Assembly (NCBI RefSeq): GCF_020921035.1
Contig: NC_063151.1
Coordinates: forward strand, 32,432,934-32,496,933
Length of the DNA: 64,000 bases
Direction of reading: 5' to 3'
Source of the DNA: Rhodamnia argentea
Taxonomy: Eukaryota > Streptophyta > Magnoliopsida > Myrtales > Myrtaceae
Position 1 is the stretch's first letter; every line of letters begins with the position of its first letter. Made by a program: the position numbers and the translations under genes. Of the stretch, positions 48,773-61,000 are shown one piece after another. The notes under the pieces were generated by a model. It was given only the letters and a program-made list of their open reading frames with translations, did no database searches and was not told the origin of the DNA.

Positions 48773-48796
48773 ATGAACTATTACATCTACTGGTGA
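48773..48796 (+). other. Seven-codon upstream ORF of the tubby-like gene
   Basis: ATG at 48773 opens a frame for MNYYIYW and stops at TGA 48794-48796, ten bases before the main ATG at 48807. Another very short ATG frame (four codons) lies at 47284 in the first leader exon. Such a close stop usually lowers initiation at the main ATG. Confidence 0.55.
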
Positions 48797-48806
48797 ATCG
48801 GAGTAA

Positions 48807-51741
48807 ATGTCGTTCCGCAGTATTGTTCGGGATGTAAGGGATGGGTTTGGAAGCTTATCAAGAAGGAGCTTCGATGTGAGGTTGCTTGGTCATCACAGAG
48901 GAAAATCACAGGGTTCAGTGCATGAGTTGCATGATCAACCTCTGGTTGTACAGAACAGCCGGTGGGCCAGTCTCCCACCTGAGCTTCTACATGACGTGAT
49001 TAGGAGATTAGAAGCTAGTGAGAGCACCTGGCCTGCTCGTAAGCATGTTGTTTCATGCGCTGCCGTTTGCAGGTCTTGGAGAGAAATGTGCAAAGAAATT
49101 GTTAAGAGTCCTGAGGTCTCTGGGAAGATCACCTTCCCAGTCTCGCTGAAACAGGTCTGTCACTCGTGAATAATCAAAATTTCAGTTGAGGATCATGCAA
49201 TGCACTGCACTTGTTTCCCATCATGCTAGAGTATTAATTATCAATTGAGAAGGTGTAGTTGCAACTAAAAGTGTTCAAATATTTGCTTCTTGCAGCCAGG
49301 GCCTCGTGATGGAGCAATTCAGTGCTTCATTAAAAGGGACAAATCAAATTTAACTTATCACCTCTTCCTTTGCCTTAGCCCAGGTGAACTTCAGGCTTGA
49401 CCATACAACACTTCGTATGCATGGATATTTGGATGTAATGCGACTCCATTCTGTTGCATAATGTTCCTCAATGTTACAAGTGGCATGAAGCCTGCCGAAT
49501 CTCCTATGAATCTAATAGGATTATAACATTATAACAAGTAATCAGTGTGGATCCCTTTATTTGTTTACTTTATTATGCAATTATTGCTCCCTCCATATGT
49601 GCTGGTGAAAACGTTGTGCTGAACTTTGTGATATTTGAATGGCTCACTGCTCTTCAGTTTTAGCGGCTTGGAATGAGGACATTGACTTACCAAATTGAAT
49701 TTCATTAAGCTCAGTCTATTGTTAGTGCTTTGAGCATTTTTCGGGAGCTTTCAGATGTTATCATGGCAGCCAACCAGCACTTTCCATTTATTGTTTCCAT
49801 TTATTGTCAAGTTCCTTGTCTGTGTGCTGTTGTTAGTAGAGCACCAGGAACTGCTGATTGATAAGAAGCTAGCCTGAAGCTGCGAACATCTGCTTTTCCA
49901 ATGATTGCTTGTACAGCTGTGTTATTTCATTTCTAAGAAGTCACTTTACAGAACAATGTTATCCAAAAAATTCTGGTATGAATGCTTGAATTGCTAGAAG
50001 ATTGTGGTAGTAGTACCAGGTGATGCATAACTTTACATTACTCTTTGATGGCCATAAGTTTTCTGATGTGAGGTTTGCTTTGTGCTCCCCAAATATAATG
50101 ACAAATAAATTTGTTGGACTTGCCTAATCTAGATGAGGTTTCATAAGAATAGTTTAGATGTTGCAATTTCTTGTTATCCTTGTCTTCTTGCCTGATGCTA
50201 CAAATTTGGAGTAATGATTGGTTTATCCTTCTTTCAATGTCCAGCTTTGCTTGTTGAGAATGGAAAATTCCTTCTTTCTGCTAAACGGACAAGGAGAACA
50301 ACCTGCACAGAATATGTAATCTCTATGGATGCAGAGAATATATCGAGATCAAGTAGTACATATATTGGCAAATTAAGGTGAGAATCTCTTTTCTTGTTTC
50401 TATTCTTGGCTTCAGTTGGACATTTTTATTTGCTTGTTGGTACTGTGGTTAATTTCTGTCATTGGCCTTATTGAGTTGAAAAGGTGATGATTTGGTAGGA
50501 AAATAATCTCTGTTCATGGGTCAACTCATGGAGCTCGTCTTTCGCCTTTAAATTGTTCTCCTCTCAGCCAGACATAGTATGGGCCTATGCCTACCCAACT
50601 ACTGTTACATTCATAGATATCGAATTGAATGCCTCCTCTTGCTCTGGCAAACGGATTTTCATTTTTCATATGGGTCTTGTTAATGAGTGCTCCTGAGGCA
50701 CGTGTGATAATGAAGCATGTGAATAGTTTGCTTTAAGATATTACCTCTGGTCGCCAAACCATACCATAACATAGAGTGATTTTCCTTTCTGACTATATTT
50801 CACTCGTAAAAAGTAGTTTCATTCCGGAAATCTGTAGCTACTGCCACTTGAAATCTTCAAAATCTGAACCCCCCCCCCTTCCCCCCAAAAAAAAAAAAAA
50901 AGAATCTTCTACCTTTGTGGAATTGCATGATAGAAAGGAAACACTCGGAGCAAGATTTTAGATGCATGGTGAGCACGAGTTATACCAATTGTGTTATGTG
51001 AGAATAGATATTCATACATGTTTCTCTTGTTTCAGGTCAAACTTCTTAGGCACTAAGTTCATAATTTATGACACACAACCTCCGTACAATAACGCACAGT
51101 TATCTCCACCGGGGCGTAGCCGTAGATTTTACTCCAAGAAAGTTTCTCCAAAAGTTCCCACAGGTAGCTACAACATTGCTCAGGTCGCATATGAGCTTAA
51201 CGTGCTGGGCACCAGGGGCCCGCGGAGGATGCACTGTGTCATGCACTCAATCCCTGCTGCGGCCCTCGAGCCGGGCGGTACTGTTCCTGGCCAGCCTGAG
51301 CTTCTTCCTCGCTCGCTTGAAGACTCATTCCGGAGCATCTCCTTCTCTAAATCAATAGATACTTCGACGGAGTTTAGCAGTTCGCGGTTTTCTGATATCA
51401 TCGGGCCCCGGGACGAAGAGGACGACGGAAAGGACAGGCCCCTGGTTCTCAAAAACAAGGCTCCGAGATGGCATGAGCAGCTGCAGTGCTGGTGCCTCAA
51501 CTTCCGCGGAAGGGTGACTGTAGCTTCAGTCAAGAATTTCCAACTGATAGCCGCGAATCAACCGTCTGCCACCGTGCCAACGCCATCGCAGCCCTCGCAG
51601 CCTGATCACGACAAGATCATTCTCCAGTTCGGTAAGGTCGGAAAGGACATGTTCACCATGGACTACCGGTATCCTTTATCTGCATTTCAGGCATTTGCCA
51701 TTTGTCTGAGCAGCTTCGACACCAAATTGGCATGTGAATAG
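48807..51741 (+). CDS. TULP5: Tubby-like F-box protein (TULP5-like), four coding exons
   Basis: Coding exons are 48807-49154, 49296-49383, 50245-50377 and 51036-51741. All junctions are GT-AG and in phase, giving 424 aa. Plant TLPs join an N-terminal F-box, which binds SKP1/ASK and makes an SCF ubiquitin ligase, to a C-terminal tubby domain that tethers to plasma-membrane phosphoinositides and may be released to the nucleus or plastid on stress. The F-box lies at residues about 50-105 ([31 protein letters not shown]). The tubby domain runs from about 117 to the end ([68 protein letters not shown]) and closes with FDTKLACE, the conserved family C-terminus. A Ser/Pro-rich acidic insert lies at about 285-335. 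The start gives the family's [23 protein letters not shown]. The spacer before the F-box and [13 protein letters not shown] suggest TULP5 among Arabidopsis members. Confidence 0.94.
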
Positions 51742-52485
51742 ACGGCGAAGCGAAGGGTGAGGGAACGAAATCTCCCTCAAAAGCGATCTGTGTCAAGAAT
51801 GATAAAGCCGAGATTAAGAGTTGCGGCCAGGGATTGTGTTCAGTCACTGTACAATCCATGATGGCGAACTCTTTTCTAAGTGCACAAGTTTGCATGCTAG
51901 GGCGGGGGTCTTTCTGTTTCTGTCTCATCCTTCTTCTTCATCTCTTTCTTTTCCTTCTAATCTTTGCAGTGTAGTTTCAATTTAAGTGGGTCGCGTTTCA
52001 CCTGTTGCTTACTGGGTTATTGTTGTACCTGTAACTGTTCCTTTAACAGAAGGAAGAAAGTGAAGATTGAACTTGGTCTTTTCCGTTTATGGTAAGACTC
52101 AACTTCCCAAAAAACTTGTGAAGATTCACAGGAGTTTCTTTAGACGAAATCTTATCAGAAAATTTTCGGACATATTTGCGGCGGCCCTTCGTTTTTGCCT
52201 TAGAAAAGACGGAAGTCCGATCGGGCCGGGTAATCTAGGCTCTACTCCCCTTAGCACTTTGGTAGGGGTGGCGATGAAGGGCTCGCTCGAAGTGAGCGGA
52301 AGCCGTCTTACAAACCAAACATTCCACTGCCTGTATATATTTCGTATGATAACAGTCGAGGAGATCACAGGTGCCGATTGCCTGTTTTTCAGGCTTTTAT
52401 GCACAAGAGATTTGGTTCACTTGCAATACATATGCGGCCTCATTTGAATAATGGTAAGCATGTCACAGGAACTCCAATATCAGGT

Positions 52486-52523
52486 GATCCGGATCCTCCG
52501 GATTGGAGATCCGGATCCTCCGG
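52486..52523. repeat. Two 16-bp GATCCGGATCCTCCGG repeats
   Basis: GATCCGGATCCTCCGG occurs exactly at 52486-52501 and 52508-52523, just upstream of the site II and telo-box motifs. Confidence 0.9.
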
Positions 52524-52592
52524 TCTGATTCTACTTGAAACTGAAACTATGGTTACTCCCAATTTCATGGCCATGGGGCTTAGTGAAAGGCT

Positions 52593-52639
52593 TGGGCCCA
52601 AATTTTTACCCGACCCGATCGACATATATGGAACCCTAA
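52593..52639 (+). promoter_or_regulatory. Site II element plus telo-box, promoter-like
   Basis: TGGGCCCA (site II, TGGGCY) lies at 52593-52600 and AACCCTAA (telo-box) at 52632-52639, with a pyrimidine-rich initiator-like stretch beginning near 52665. This pair is a known signature of plant promoters for ribosomal proteins and many snoRNA genes. No ribosomal protein frame follows, so the target gene is unknown. Confidence 0.45.
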
Positions 52640-52949
52640 TTGCGGCAACATAAAGATAAAACCCAATTCCCTCTCGCTCTTGCGCTCCCCATTGCTTGCC
52701 AACCAAACCGATGAGACGATTCATTCGATTATCGCTTCCAAGTTTCCAACCTCCCTCGTCCTCGATCTCAATTCTTAATCCTTCATATATCTTTTCTAAT
52801 TCATGAGAACTTCTAGTAAGAAATGCCCGATGATGTAGAAATTTACAAGTGTTGAGCGGTTCCGGTGGCTTCATCTCTGGGCTTTCATTCGTCACCGGAA
52901 CATTGCATGCACGCACACACATTCATACACTTTGCACTCACGTTCACTC

Positions 52950-53034
52950 GCCTGGTGATGTTTGGCGGCTTTTGAATGATCGCCATCAATGGTTTGAACC
53001 GCGAATGATGCTCGAAGCTATGAGATCTGAGGGC
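52950..53034 (+). ncRNA. Possible C/D-box snoRNA-like sequence
   Basis: GTGATGT (C-box like, 6 of 7 to RTGATGA) and CTGA (D box) are flanked by GCCT and GGGC, which could form a 4-bp closing stem. A C'-like ATGATG lies between. A related stretch at about 53715-53798 ends in the same 24 bp, including CTGA, but its C box is poor. I could not match the presumed guide to an rRNA site. This is tentative. Confidence 0.2.
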
Positions 53035-54169
53035 TTTTTTCTGGGCTTTGTCGTTTCATTTGTTGTCGCAAGTTATTTGTTTGATTCGAGCATTCCTTTT
53101 ATGTTGTCTCATACAATCGCCGAAGCCTCGAATGGGAGAGTGTAAAAGTGTGAGGTTGTGATTGATTTGATCTTTCTGGGAAAGTTGAAATTTTTATGTG
53201 GTAAACAAAAGGTCGGGGATGGTATTTCGGTTTTGCTACAGCTTTGCCCGCGTTTATTTATCGTCTTTCCATCATGTTGTTTCAGGTAGCTACTTGCATT
53301 TTACTTATCTTATTTGATTTTCATGTCAAAGTACGTTTTTGAATTGGTTCTCTGGGATTGTGTTCGAAGTCTGGAGCTTTATCAGTTACATTCACTTCGA
53401 ACTAATTGACTTCCCAAGTTTGCATAAGAAGTTAGAGATTTATCGGCTATTTTTATGAGAAGAGAGTTTTAGAAGGTGACTAATTTAGTCGGCTCACGCC
53501 CGGGCTTCCCTCTGTTTGTGCATTCTCATGCTCGCTCTCTTTCTTCTGCCCTATGATGGAAACTCAGAAATATTGAGTGGTTGCATGGTTACGTTCATTA
53601 CTAGCCCACCCATTGTCGCGACGGATGACCTCTTTCTATGTGTGTGCTTGTGCTTGTGCATGTGTGTGTCTGTGTGTGTTTGATTGGTTGTGTGAGTGAG
53701 GGCATCTTATCAGTGGCATATTGGGTGGGCTTTCGATGAGTGCCACGTGCTTTACACCATGGATGATTGTTTAAAAGCTATGAGATCTGAGGGCTTTTCT
53801 TCACAATTTCATCAACAAATTAGGACATCGACCACCATAACTTGCTCTCTCTGCTGGCGGAATGGTGATTTTTGCATGATGAATTTGCTATTTGGTTCGT
53901 GTGGTGCGACAATCCTGCACTAAAAGTTATGTAATCATCTCAAATCCACTTTTTCAACATAATATTTCTCCGCTCTTGTGGTTAAAATTTTTGCTTAGAT
54001 CTGCAGTTTTGACCTGATTATCATCAAAGATAATGCCTACAATATATTGAATTAATTGTGTATGATATATAATTTTTATTCCTAGTCTCTCTTGAAAAAA
54101 TCGTCTGCCCCATGATTAGAGGATATTCTGTGGCAGTTTTCTAATTTTCATTATGAGCCTCCACATCAT

Positions 54170-54226
54170 GTGGTGGTGATGGTGGTGGTGGTGGTGGTGG
54201 TGGTGGTGCTGCTGCTGCTTCTGCTG
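54170..54226. repeat. (GGT)n/(GCT)n compound microsatellite
   Basis: About twelve GGT or GTG triplets are followed by several GCT triplets. It is not in a coding frame of any recognised gene. Confidence 0.85.
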
Positions 54227-56575
54227 TGGCTGATCTTTATTTTTTCATAAGATGTGGACAGGCTTGCAGTGAAAGTTATATGCTAACTGCCAGTACTATG
54301 AAATATGAGGGCTGATTGGAATTCTGGTTTTATGTCTAAACTGTTACTCTGCTGATACATGTTCTCAGATCGCATACTGAAAGTTCGGTGATGTGGAACT
54401 TGAGTTTTTTTCCAAAATTTGACAAGTTTTAATGAGAAAACGTACTTCTTTTTCGTCCGAGATGACTTTGCAAAAGAATTTTCACTTTCTTTGCTTAGTG
54501 TGTACTTCTTACGAAACACAAGGAAGGCTTCAAACAAGAGAATATGATTCATTGTAGGGATTTGCATGCTTTGGATGCATGAACGTCCTATGAAGTGTTG
54601 ACAATTTCACGAGTAATGTGACTTTGTAGACCGTTGCCTGCCTTGTTTGGTCACGACATTTCATTGGGACACCTAGCTTGCTTGTGTTTTTTGCTGTTGC
54701 ATGTTAGCAGTTCTTCCCTGATGCCAGTGTCCTTTCAGGTTCTTGGTGGCGGTGCCATTGCTATTTTTCAAGGTCATGAATTTTAAATAACTGCAGAAAT
54801 GACAGCCATTTATAGATAGGAGAAGGTCTGGCAAGGCGATTGAGGTTGCTTGGAAGGTTCCTAATCCTAAGTCTTGGTTTTGACTTTGAGACCTCGGCCG
54901 GGGTGGACTGATATGAGATCGAGAAGGAAATTGGATTTTTTGGTTTATGAGAAAGTAGGGAACCGCCTGAACTTTGGTTTCTCTGGGACTGATTAAGTTT
55001 GTTGAGAAATGATAGGGTAAGAGCTAATTTTTTAAGGATTTGTATCTGCTGTTGGTTCCTATGGAACTTGTAGTGCTTTGCATAATGTAGCTGCTGCTAT
55101 TCCTTGTACTGTGTTAAACTCTTGTTAGAGCTTGTAACGTCTCATATCACTGAATTCCCAACATTAGGGAGGAAAAACGATATGTTGATGTTGCAGCTTT
55201 GTGTATCCTTGATATCATTTGGGGCATTGGGTACTGGCTGGCGATCGACTGATCTCCTATCATGCGTGCTGACAATGCTGGTATGGTTTCAAGATAGGAC
55301 TAAGAGAACTCAGAGGTATGGGTTTGTTTGAGGTGATAAAACCACGTCTCTTTGATGCTTTTTACAACCGGAAGATCTCTAGCTTGCTCCTGGAGACAGA
55401 ACAGGTCCCAAAACCTTAATTGTATTGCAAGGGACGTGTGGAGAGAACCGAACTCGAACTGTGTTGTATTCACACGTTGCTTGGGAAATCTGCCAAGAGA
55501 GAAATTTGAAAGCTGGATAGTGATCCGTCGTTGGAAGATTCGATGCTGTCTTAGGACCTTAGCTATCTTGACCATGAAGGCCACACCCCTTTCAAACCAC
55601 GTGATTCGTAAGGTTAAATCTGCCTCCATGGTTCTTAACTATCTTGACAAGGACTAGAGGAAGAGGAAGAAGCCATTCTCCCATTTATTACGAGTTGACA
55701 CCTTCTCTAAGAAAGCAAAGGGAGTCAGACGGCTGAATTTACGGTGCAACTTTTTGGATTTCCGCCCTCCCCTTGACATTACAAAGTAAGAAAATTTGAC
55801 TTGATTAATAATAAGTCAAATGTTCTACGCTCATCAAGTCATCTTGTCTTTAAAATGTACTTAGCTCGATGTATCAAGAATAACCTTATTGTCTTAAAGT
55901 CTTTGGATAGTGCCATCTTTATGTAATTTGCGCATGTCGTGTGATCGAGAGAGAACAAAGGATTCGCACGTGCTGTGCAGCGGCCTCGCTATTTTCCTCG
56001 ATTGTAAGAGACAAGATTGATGAGTTATTGTAAGAGACGGGATTGATGAGTTCCGTTGGTTGAATTGCAGCGAGAACGGAAGTCAATCTATTTACCCCTC
56101 TCGTTTTTCTCTCAAGCGGACCGACAAAACTGGGGAAGTGGGGGGGTTTTTTCTCTGTTTTGATTCTGGGACGCCGGTTGAGAACGAACCGGAAAAACCC
56201 AAAGAATGGCCGGCCCAAACATGTTGACTTTGATCGGGTCAAAGCAACGCAGGATTCAGAGAAGAGAAATCGCGCCTCCTCCTCCTCCTCCTTCTAGAAA
56301 GTCCGAAACCAATTAAAGCAAATGAGCAACGCCGCCGTCGCCGTCGATCCATCCGAGTTCCGCCGCGACTCGGAGACTCCGAGTCAGTGAAAACTTCCTC
56401 CTCCCACGACGTTGCGCGCCATCGATGACCCGCGGGTGACCTCATGTTTCGAATTTTCGTAGGAGTTCGTCTGACGTGGCGAGCACCAATGCCCTCCCCT
56501 GCTCCGAACTCCACGTCACCGCCTGGGTGATCATTTGTCTGAATTTCCTTCATTTATCAGCCTACTAAATTAACA

Positions 56576-56680
56576 TCAGCATCATCATCATCATCATCAT
56601 CTCTCTCTCTCCGTAAAAGTTGAATCTTTCCTCCGTCAAATCCTCTCCTTCGATTGGGTCTCTCTCTCTCTCTCTCTCTC
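56576..56680 (+). repeat. (CAT)n and (CT)n tracts in the ROH1 leader region
   Basis: Eight CAT repeats run directly into CT repeats (to about 56611). A second CT tract lies at about 56660-56682. All are 140-250 bp before the ROH1 ATG and probably belong to its promoter or leader. Confidence 0.8.
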
Positions 56681-56790
56681 TGAGCTCTACTTTTCGCCCT
56701 AATTTTGGATGAACCCGTTCTGATTGCGCCGGCTCCATTCGTTGCGGCATCGCTGTTTCTTCTTCCGGGAGTCACATTCGATTCAATTTG

Positions 56791-56817
56791 ATGCAGTTTT
56801 CAAGTGCTTCCATGTGA
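56791..56817 (+). other. Upstream ORF ending in ATG-TGA before ROH1
   Basis: ATG at 56791 starts an 8-codon frame whose last codon is another ATG (56812), followed at once by TGA (56815-56817). The main ATG is seven bases further on at 56824. A start-stop AUGUGA so near the main start may stall or recycle ribosomes. A further short frame begins at the ATG near 56709. Confidence 0.5.
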
Positions 56818-56823
56818 GAGAGA

Positions 56824-58005
56824 ATGCACGCGCCGGATTACCAGGGCTCCCATATCGGCCGCTCCATCCTCAGCCTGCGCCGCGACCAGGCCGCCTCCGC
56901 CTCCGCCTCCACCGCCGCCGCCGCCGCCCACTCCATGGAGCCCCACCACCGTGACGCCTCCACCCAGGAGCTCGAGCTCGAGGTCTTCCAGAGGCAAGTC
57001 GCCGATCGCTTCCTCGAGCTCTCCTCCGCCTCCGCAGACGACCTGCTCTCCCTCGCCTGGGTTCAGAAGCTCCTCGACGCCTTCCTCTGCTGCCAGGAGG
57101 ATTTTGGGGTCATCCTCTTCAACAACAGGGTTAATGTCGCGAGATCGCCGGCCGCGGAGCGCTTGCTGGCCGAGTTTTACGAGAGGAGCGTGAAGGCGCT
57201 TGACGTCTGCAATGCCATAAGGGACGGGATTGAGCAGATCAGGCAGTGGCAGAAGCTCCTGGAGATCGTGATTTGCGCCTTGGGGAATCGGAGGAGCTTG
57301 GGGGAGGGCCAGTTTCGCCGTGCAAAGAAAGCCCTGATCGATCTAGCCATTGCGATGCTCGACGAGAAGGACTCCAGCACGACGATAGGGCATAGGAATC
57401 GGTCCTTTGGCCGGAACAATGCTTCCAGGGATCACCGGTCAATCGGCCATTTCCGATCCCTCTCTTGGAGTGTCTCCCGGTCCTGGTCTGCAGCGAAGCA
57501 GATTCAGGCGATTGGAAACAACTTGAATGCTCCCAGAGGGAATGAAATTGCGGCCACGAACGGGCTCGCGGTTCCCATTTTCACGATGGGTGTGGTTCTG
57601 TTGTTTGTAATGTGGGCTCTCGTGGCTGCAATTCCATGCCAGGACCGCGGTTTGCAGGTTCATTTCTCGGTCCCGAGGCAGTTCCTTTGGGCTGCGCCAA
57701 TAATTTCACTGCACGATAGGATCATCGAAGAGTCGAAGAAGCGGGAGAGAAAGAATGCTTGTGGCTTGATGCGGGAGATTTATCAAATTGAGAAGTACTC
57801 GAGGGTGATGAGTGAAATGGTGGATTCTGTTAATTTCCCGTTGATGGAAGAGAAAGAAGGTGAGGTGAGACAAAGAGTGCAGGAATTGGGGCAGGTGTCT
57901 GAGGTGGTGAATGAGGGGTTGGATCCTTTGGAACGCCAAGTGAGAGAGGTGTTTCACCGGATTGTGAGGAGCCGAACTGAGGGAGGTTCCTGCAGCTCTA
58001 CTTAA
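56824..58005 (+). CDS. ROH1: ROH1/BYPASS-like DUF793 protein, intronless
   Basis: One exon gives 393 aa. The protein belongs to the plant DUF793 family (ROH1, related to BYPASS1). Arabidopsis ROH1 is named for its interaction with the exocyst subunit EXO70C1 and for effects on seed-coat mucilage and vesicle traffic. Family marks visible here are the Ala-rich N-terminus after [59 protein letters not shown], the Ser/Arg-rich [22 protein letters not shown], and one hydrophobic segment at about 246-270 ([22 protein letters not shown]) that looks like a membrane span. The C-terminal third is a helical, charged region ending in [11 protein letters not shown]. Lack of introns is normal for this family. 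The chosen ATG gives the family N-terminus. Confidence 0.9.
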   Translation: MHAPDYQGSHIGRSILSLRRDQAASASASTAAAAAHSMEPHHRDASTQELELEVFQRQVADRFLELSSASADDLLSLAWVQKLLDAFLCCQEDFGVILFNNRVNVARSPAAERLLAEFYERSVKALDVCNAIRDGIEQIRQWQKLLEIVICALGNRRSLGEGQFRRAKKALIDLAIAMLDEKDSSTTIGHRNRSFGRNNASRDHRSIGHFRSLSWSVSRSWSAAKQIQAIGNNLNAPRGNEIAATNGLAVPIFTMGVVLLFVMWALVAAIPCQDRGLQVHFSVPRQFLWAAPIISLHDRIIEESKKRERKNACGLMREIYQIEKYSRVMSEMVDSVNFPLMEEKEGEVRQRVQELGQVSEVVNEGLDPLERQVREVFHRIVRSRTEGGSCSST

Positions 58006-61000
58006 AGTTCTTCACAAATGGATGCTTGTAATTTGCTGCTGGGAAGGGTTTGCCTTAATAGATCCATCAAGTTTAAGGAAGAGGAAGAAATGGAGGGAAC
58101 AGAGTATGATCAGGGTAATGTACAAAATGGGACAGAACAAAAAGGTATAAGGAGGCTATTTGTACTTGTCAATGGATATATTTGTGTCGTAGAACGATTT
58201 AGGTTTCGAAAATGGAGCCCTTAGGTTCCCATTTTCCGCTCTTGAGCTTCTGTTGGATTATTGAATCAAATTTCCTTGGTGCATTGCATTCCAACGCTGT
58301 CTGGTTCTCCATTCCAGTTTCGTAATGTGCTGGGGTACGTATTACATGCTATTTGGCTGTTGGATGTTCAATCCATTTATGGGTGGTTGCAGCGCAATGG
58401 CCGGTAATGTTGAGTGTAACAGATTGGTCTTAACTTTTCATGATGACTTGAAACCAAAGCATATTTGAAGATGCTTCCATCTGTGTGATTTCGAGATTCT
58501 AATTTCGCAGATGGTCTATGTTGATGGAGTTTTATATGTTTATATCCGGGCTGTGAGTGCTCATTTATCATTTGGAGGTAACTGACCCTGTTGCTTCTCG
58601 AATCTGTATCCCTTCGATAGCACTTAACCCTGTGAGCCATTTCCAAGTATTGACTGTTAGTATAGTTACAGCTTGCTGCTGTAAATTGGCATGGCATCAT
58701 CTGCAACTCCAGCATCAGTATAGTTTGCATATTCTCTGTTTTTCGGGCACTCGATGAGGTTGTTCTCCAATTTTTTCCATTTTCCCTACTATGAATTTTT
58801 TGACGCACACATAGCACAGCGTAAATGCTGTTCTTCTTTGTTTCAAGCATTCTAGCGGATATTTTGTTTTCTGCAATAAGATGGGAAAGTTTCAGTTTTC
58901 TGTGCTAGTGAATTCGACAAACTCTGCTGCTTTTCTTGCTTTCTAGTTGGAATCTGACTCTTTGATTGTTAAATGTTTGGATCAAATAGAGTCGACGGTC
59001 ATGAATGTAGAGAGCAGTGGAAAATTCTTTGTATATCATTTCTGACGGTGAAAGGAATTGACCCATCAGGAATATGGGATTCTAGGAGATAGGGTTCTTC
59101 CTTCTAGTCAGCCCAGTTGAAATCCAATAAAGACATCTTTAGGAGAATCAATGGAATCAATGAAGCAAAATCAAGAGTGAGGTTAACGTGGGAGGACATA
59201 GCGCTAGTTCACAAGCCTGTCAAAGACAATTGCTTGTGGAAAAATGAGGCACCCTTCGGTGGAAATGTCTCCATAGGCATTTGTAGTGCACTTGTAGTAG
59301 TAGGTAATTGATTAAGGCTCTCTGGTGCCGTGATGGTTTGCTCGACAATCTGAAACTGTCTGCTAAAAAATTATAATGTCAAACCCTCATTTGGATGGAA
59401 AATTTGTCGTGCAAAACAACATGGCACCATAGAAGAAGCGCAGGATTAGTATAGTTTCTAGATCGGTGAATTAACAGAGAATCATGGGTAAATCTGAGAA
59501 CTCGACTATACTAGGATTGGATTGATGTTCATATTCATAGGCTGTCTTCCTGTTACCCAGACAGAGGTTGATCATTTGTGTGGTGATCTACAGAGAAGAA
59601 GGCTAGTTATGTCAAAGCTTTTACTGGCAATATTCAAATTCCTTTCTGCAACTTGAGATTGCTGGCTAACAAGTAAAGGTGTTTACTTTCCACATTTTAT
59701 GTATGAAGAGCCATGTATATGAGCATGCAAGTTTCATCAGATGCAGATTATTTGCCTCAGGTGATCTTTTTAGAAGCTTCAGTGTTTAGAGATGTCAGTC
59801 TTCGAAAGTGATCTCAAGGTCGGGGCCTCCCCATTGTGATTCAGTCACAGGCTATGTTACCTGAGATCAGAGGAACATAGTCAACGTTGTAAGATTGTTG
59901 ACACTGATGCTAATGTTTCTAGTGCTCTTGATATGACCGGTTGTCTATCTGGGAGGACCAGTAGTAGTGCCTGAAGTTTGATCTTTTTGCAGTTGGGTCC
60001 TCGATCTGAATTTTGATGAAGTTTATACTACTTGAACTTAACTTCTTTTGCGCAATTATGGCCCTCGACCTGCATTTGCATCGAACCTCTGTCACGATTT
60101 TCATACCTTATGGATCACAGATGCCAATTTTCCAGCTGTTTTTCCAACGCCAAAGTTGTTGCCCCTAGCGTCGGTTCACATAAAACCTACTTTCCCAGCA
60201 TCAGATAACTCGATCTCCTGTCTCTTCTAATTTCCATTCTACGTGATGTATTTTCGTGGTAACACGACTCGCTGCGTGTTCTATGTCAGGGGGCCAACCG
60301 AGTCGTCCCAATATCAGATAACTCGATCTCTTCTGTCTCCTCTATTTTCCATTCTACACAATGTATTTTCGTGGTAACGGGGACTCGCCGCGTGTTCTAT
60401 GTTGAGGGCCGACCGAGTCATCCCAGTATCGGACAACTCGATCTCTTCTGTCTCCATTTTCCCTTCTACGCAATGTATTTTTGTGGTAACACTACTCGCC
60501 GCGTGTTCTATGTTGGGGGGCCCAACCCGAGTGGTCGCCGTCGCAATAAGGTGCATTCAGCAAACACCTATCGAACCAATGTCATTGTCAGTGTTGGTTA
60601 ACAGGCAAGTTCTAGGAGGACGAATCACTATCTTATCCTGTACAATGAGTACCAGGGGTTAATGGCGTGGGTGATGGTGTTGGGTGGGATGTGAACATCT
60701 TGGAGATGCCCATTTGCAAGTTCTTGGGGGTCCTCTTTCTTTCTTCACCGTTGAAAAGCTATATGATTTTTATCAAAGCCATTAATGTGTGTTCAGGTGG
60801 CCCCCTTTGTTTGTGACTGTGGATGAATCCCTTCGCCTTGGTACGATTCTTCGGCTTCGGCTTCGGCTTCAGCTTCGGTTTCGTCGACATTGTGTGTTGG
60901 CGCAGTGGGACCATCCGAAAAAGATGTTCCAGTGCCTGACCTACATGTTAATGGTCCAGGCTCGAAATCACGTCTCTCCTCAATAGGAAGTTCAGACCCG

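Larger units (their letters stand above)
51742..56560. other. Intergenic with an orphan promoter-like block
   Basis: The first ~300 bases are the tubby-like 3' UTR. 52480-52640 looks like a core promoter (next entries), yet no coding gene follows until 56.8 kb. 53015-53038 and 53775-53798 are an identical 24-bp pair within a longer diverged match. 54170-54226 is a GGT/CTG trinucleotide tract. The minus frame of 160 codons at 52440-52922 has no domain. An unannotated non-coding transcript is possible. Confidence 0.55.

Noticed and set aside
52440..52922. 160-codon minus-strand frame
   Set aside because: It spans a promoter-like block and short repeats, has no recognisable domain, and no splice partner could be found.
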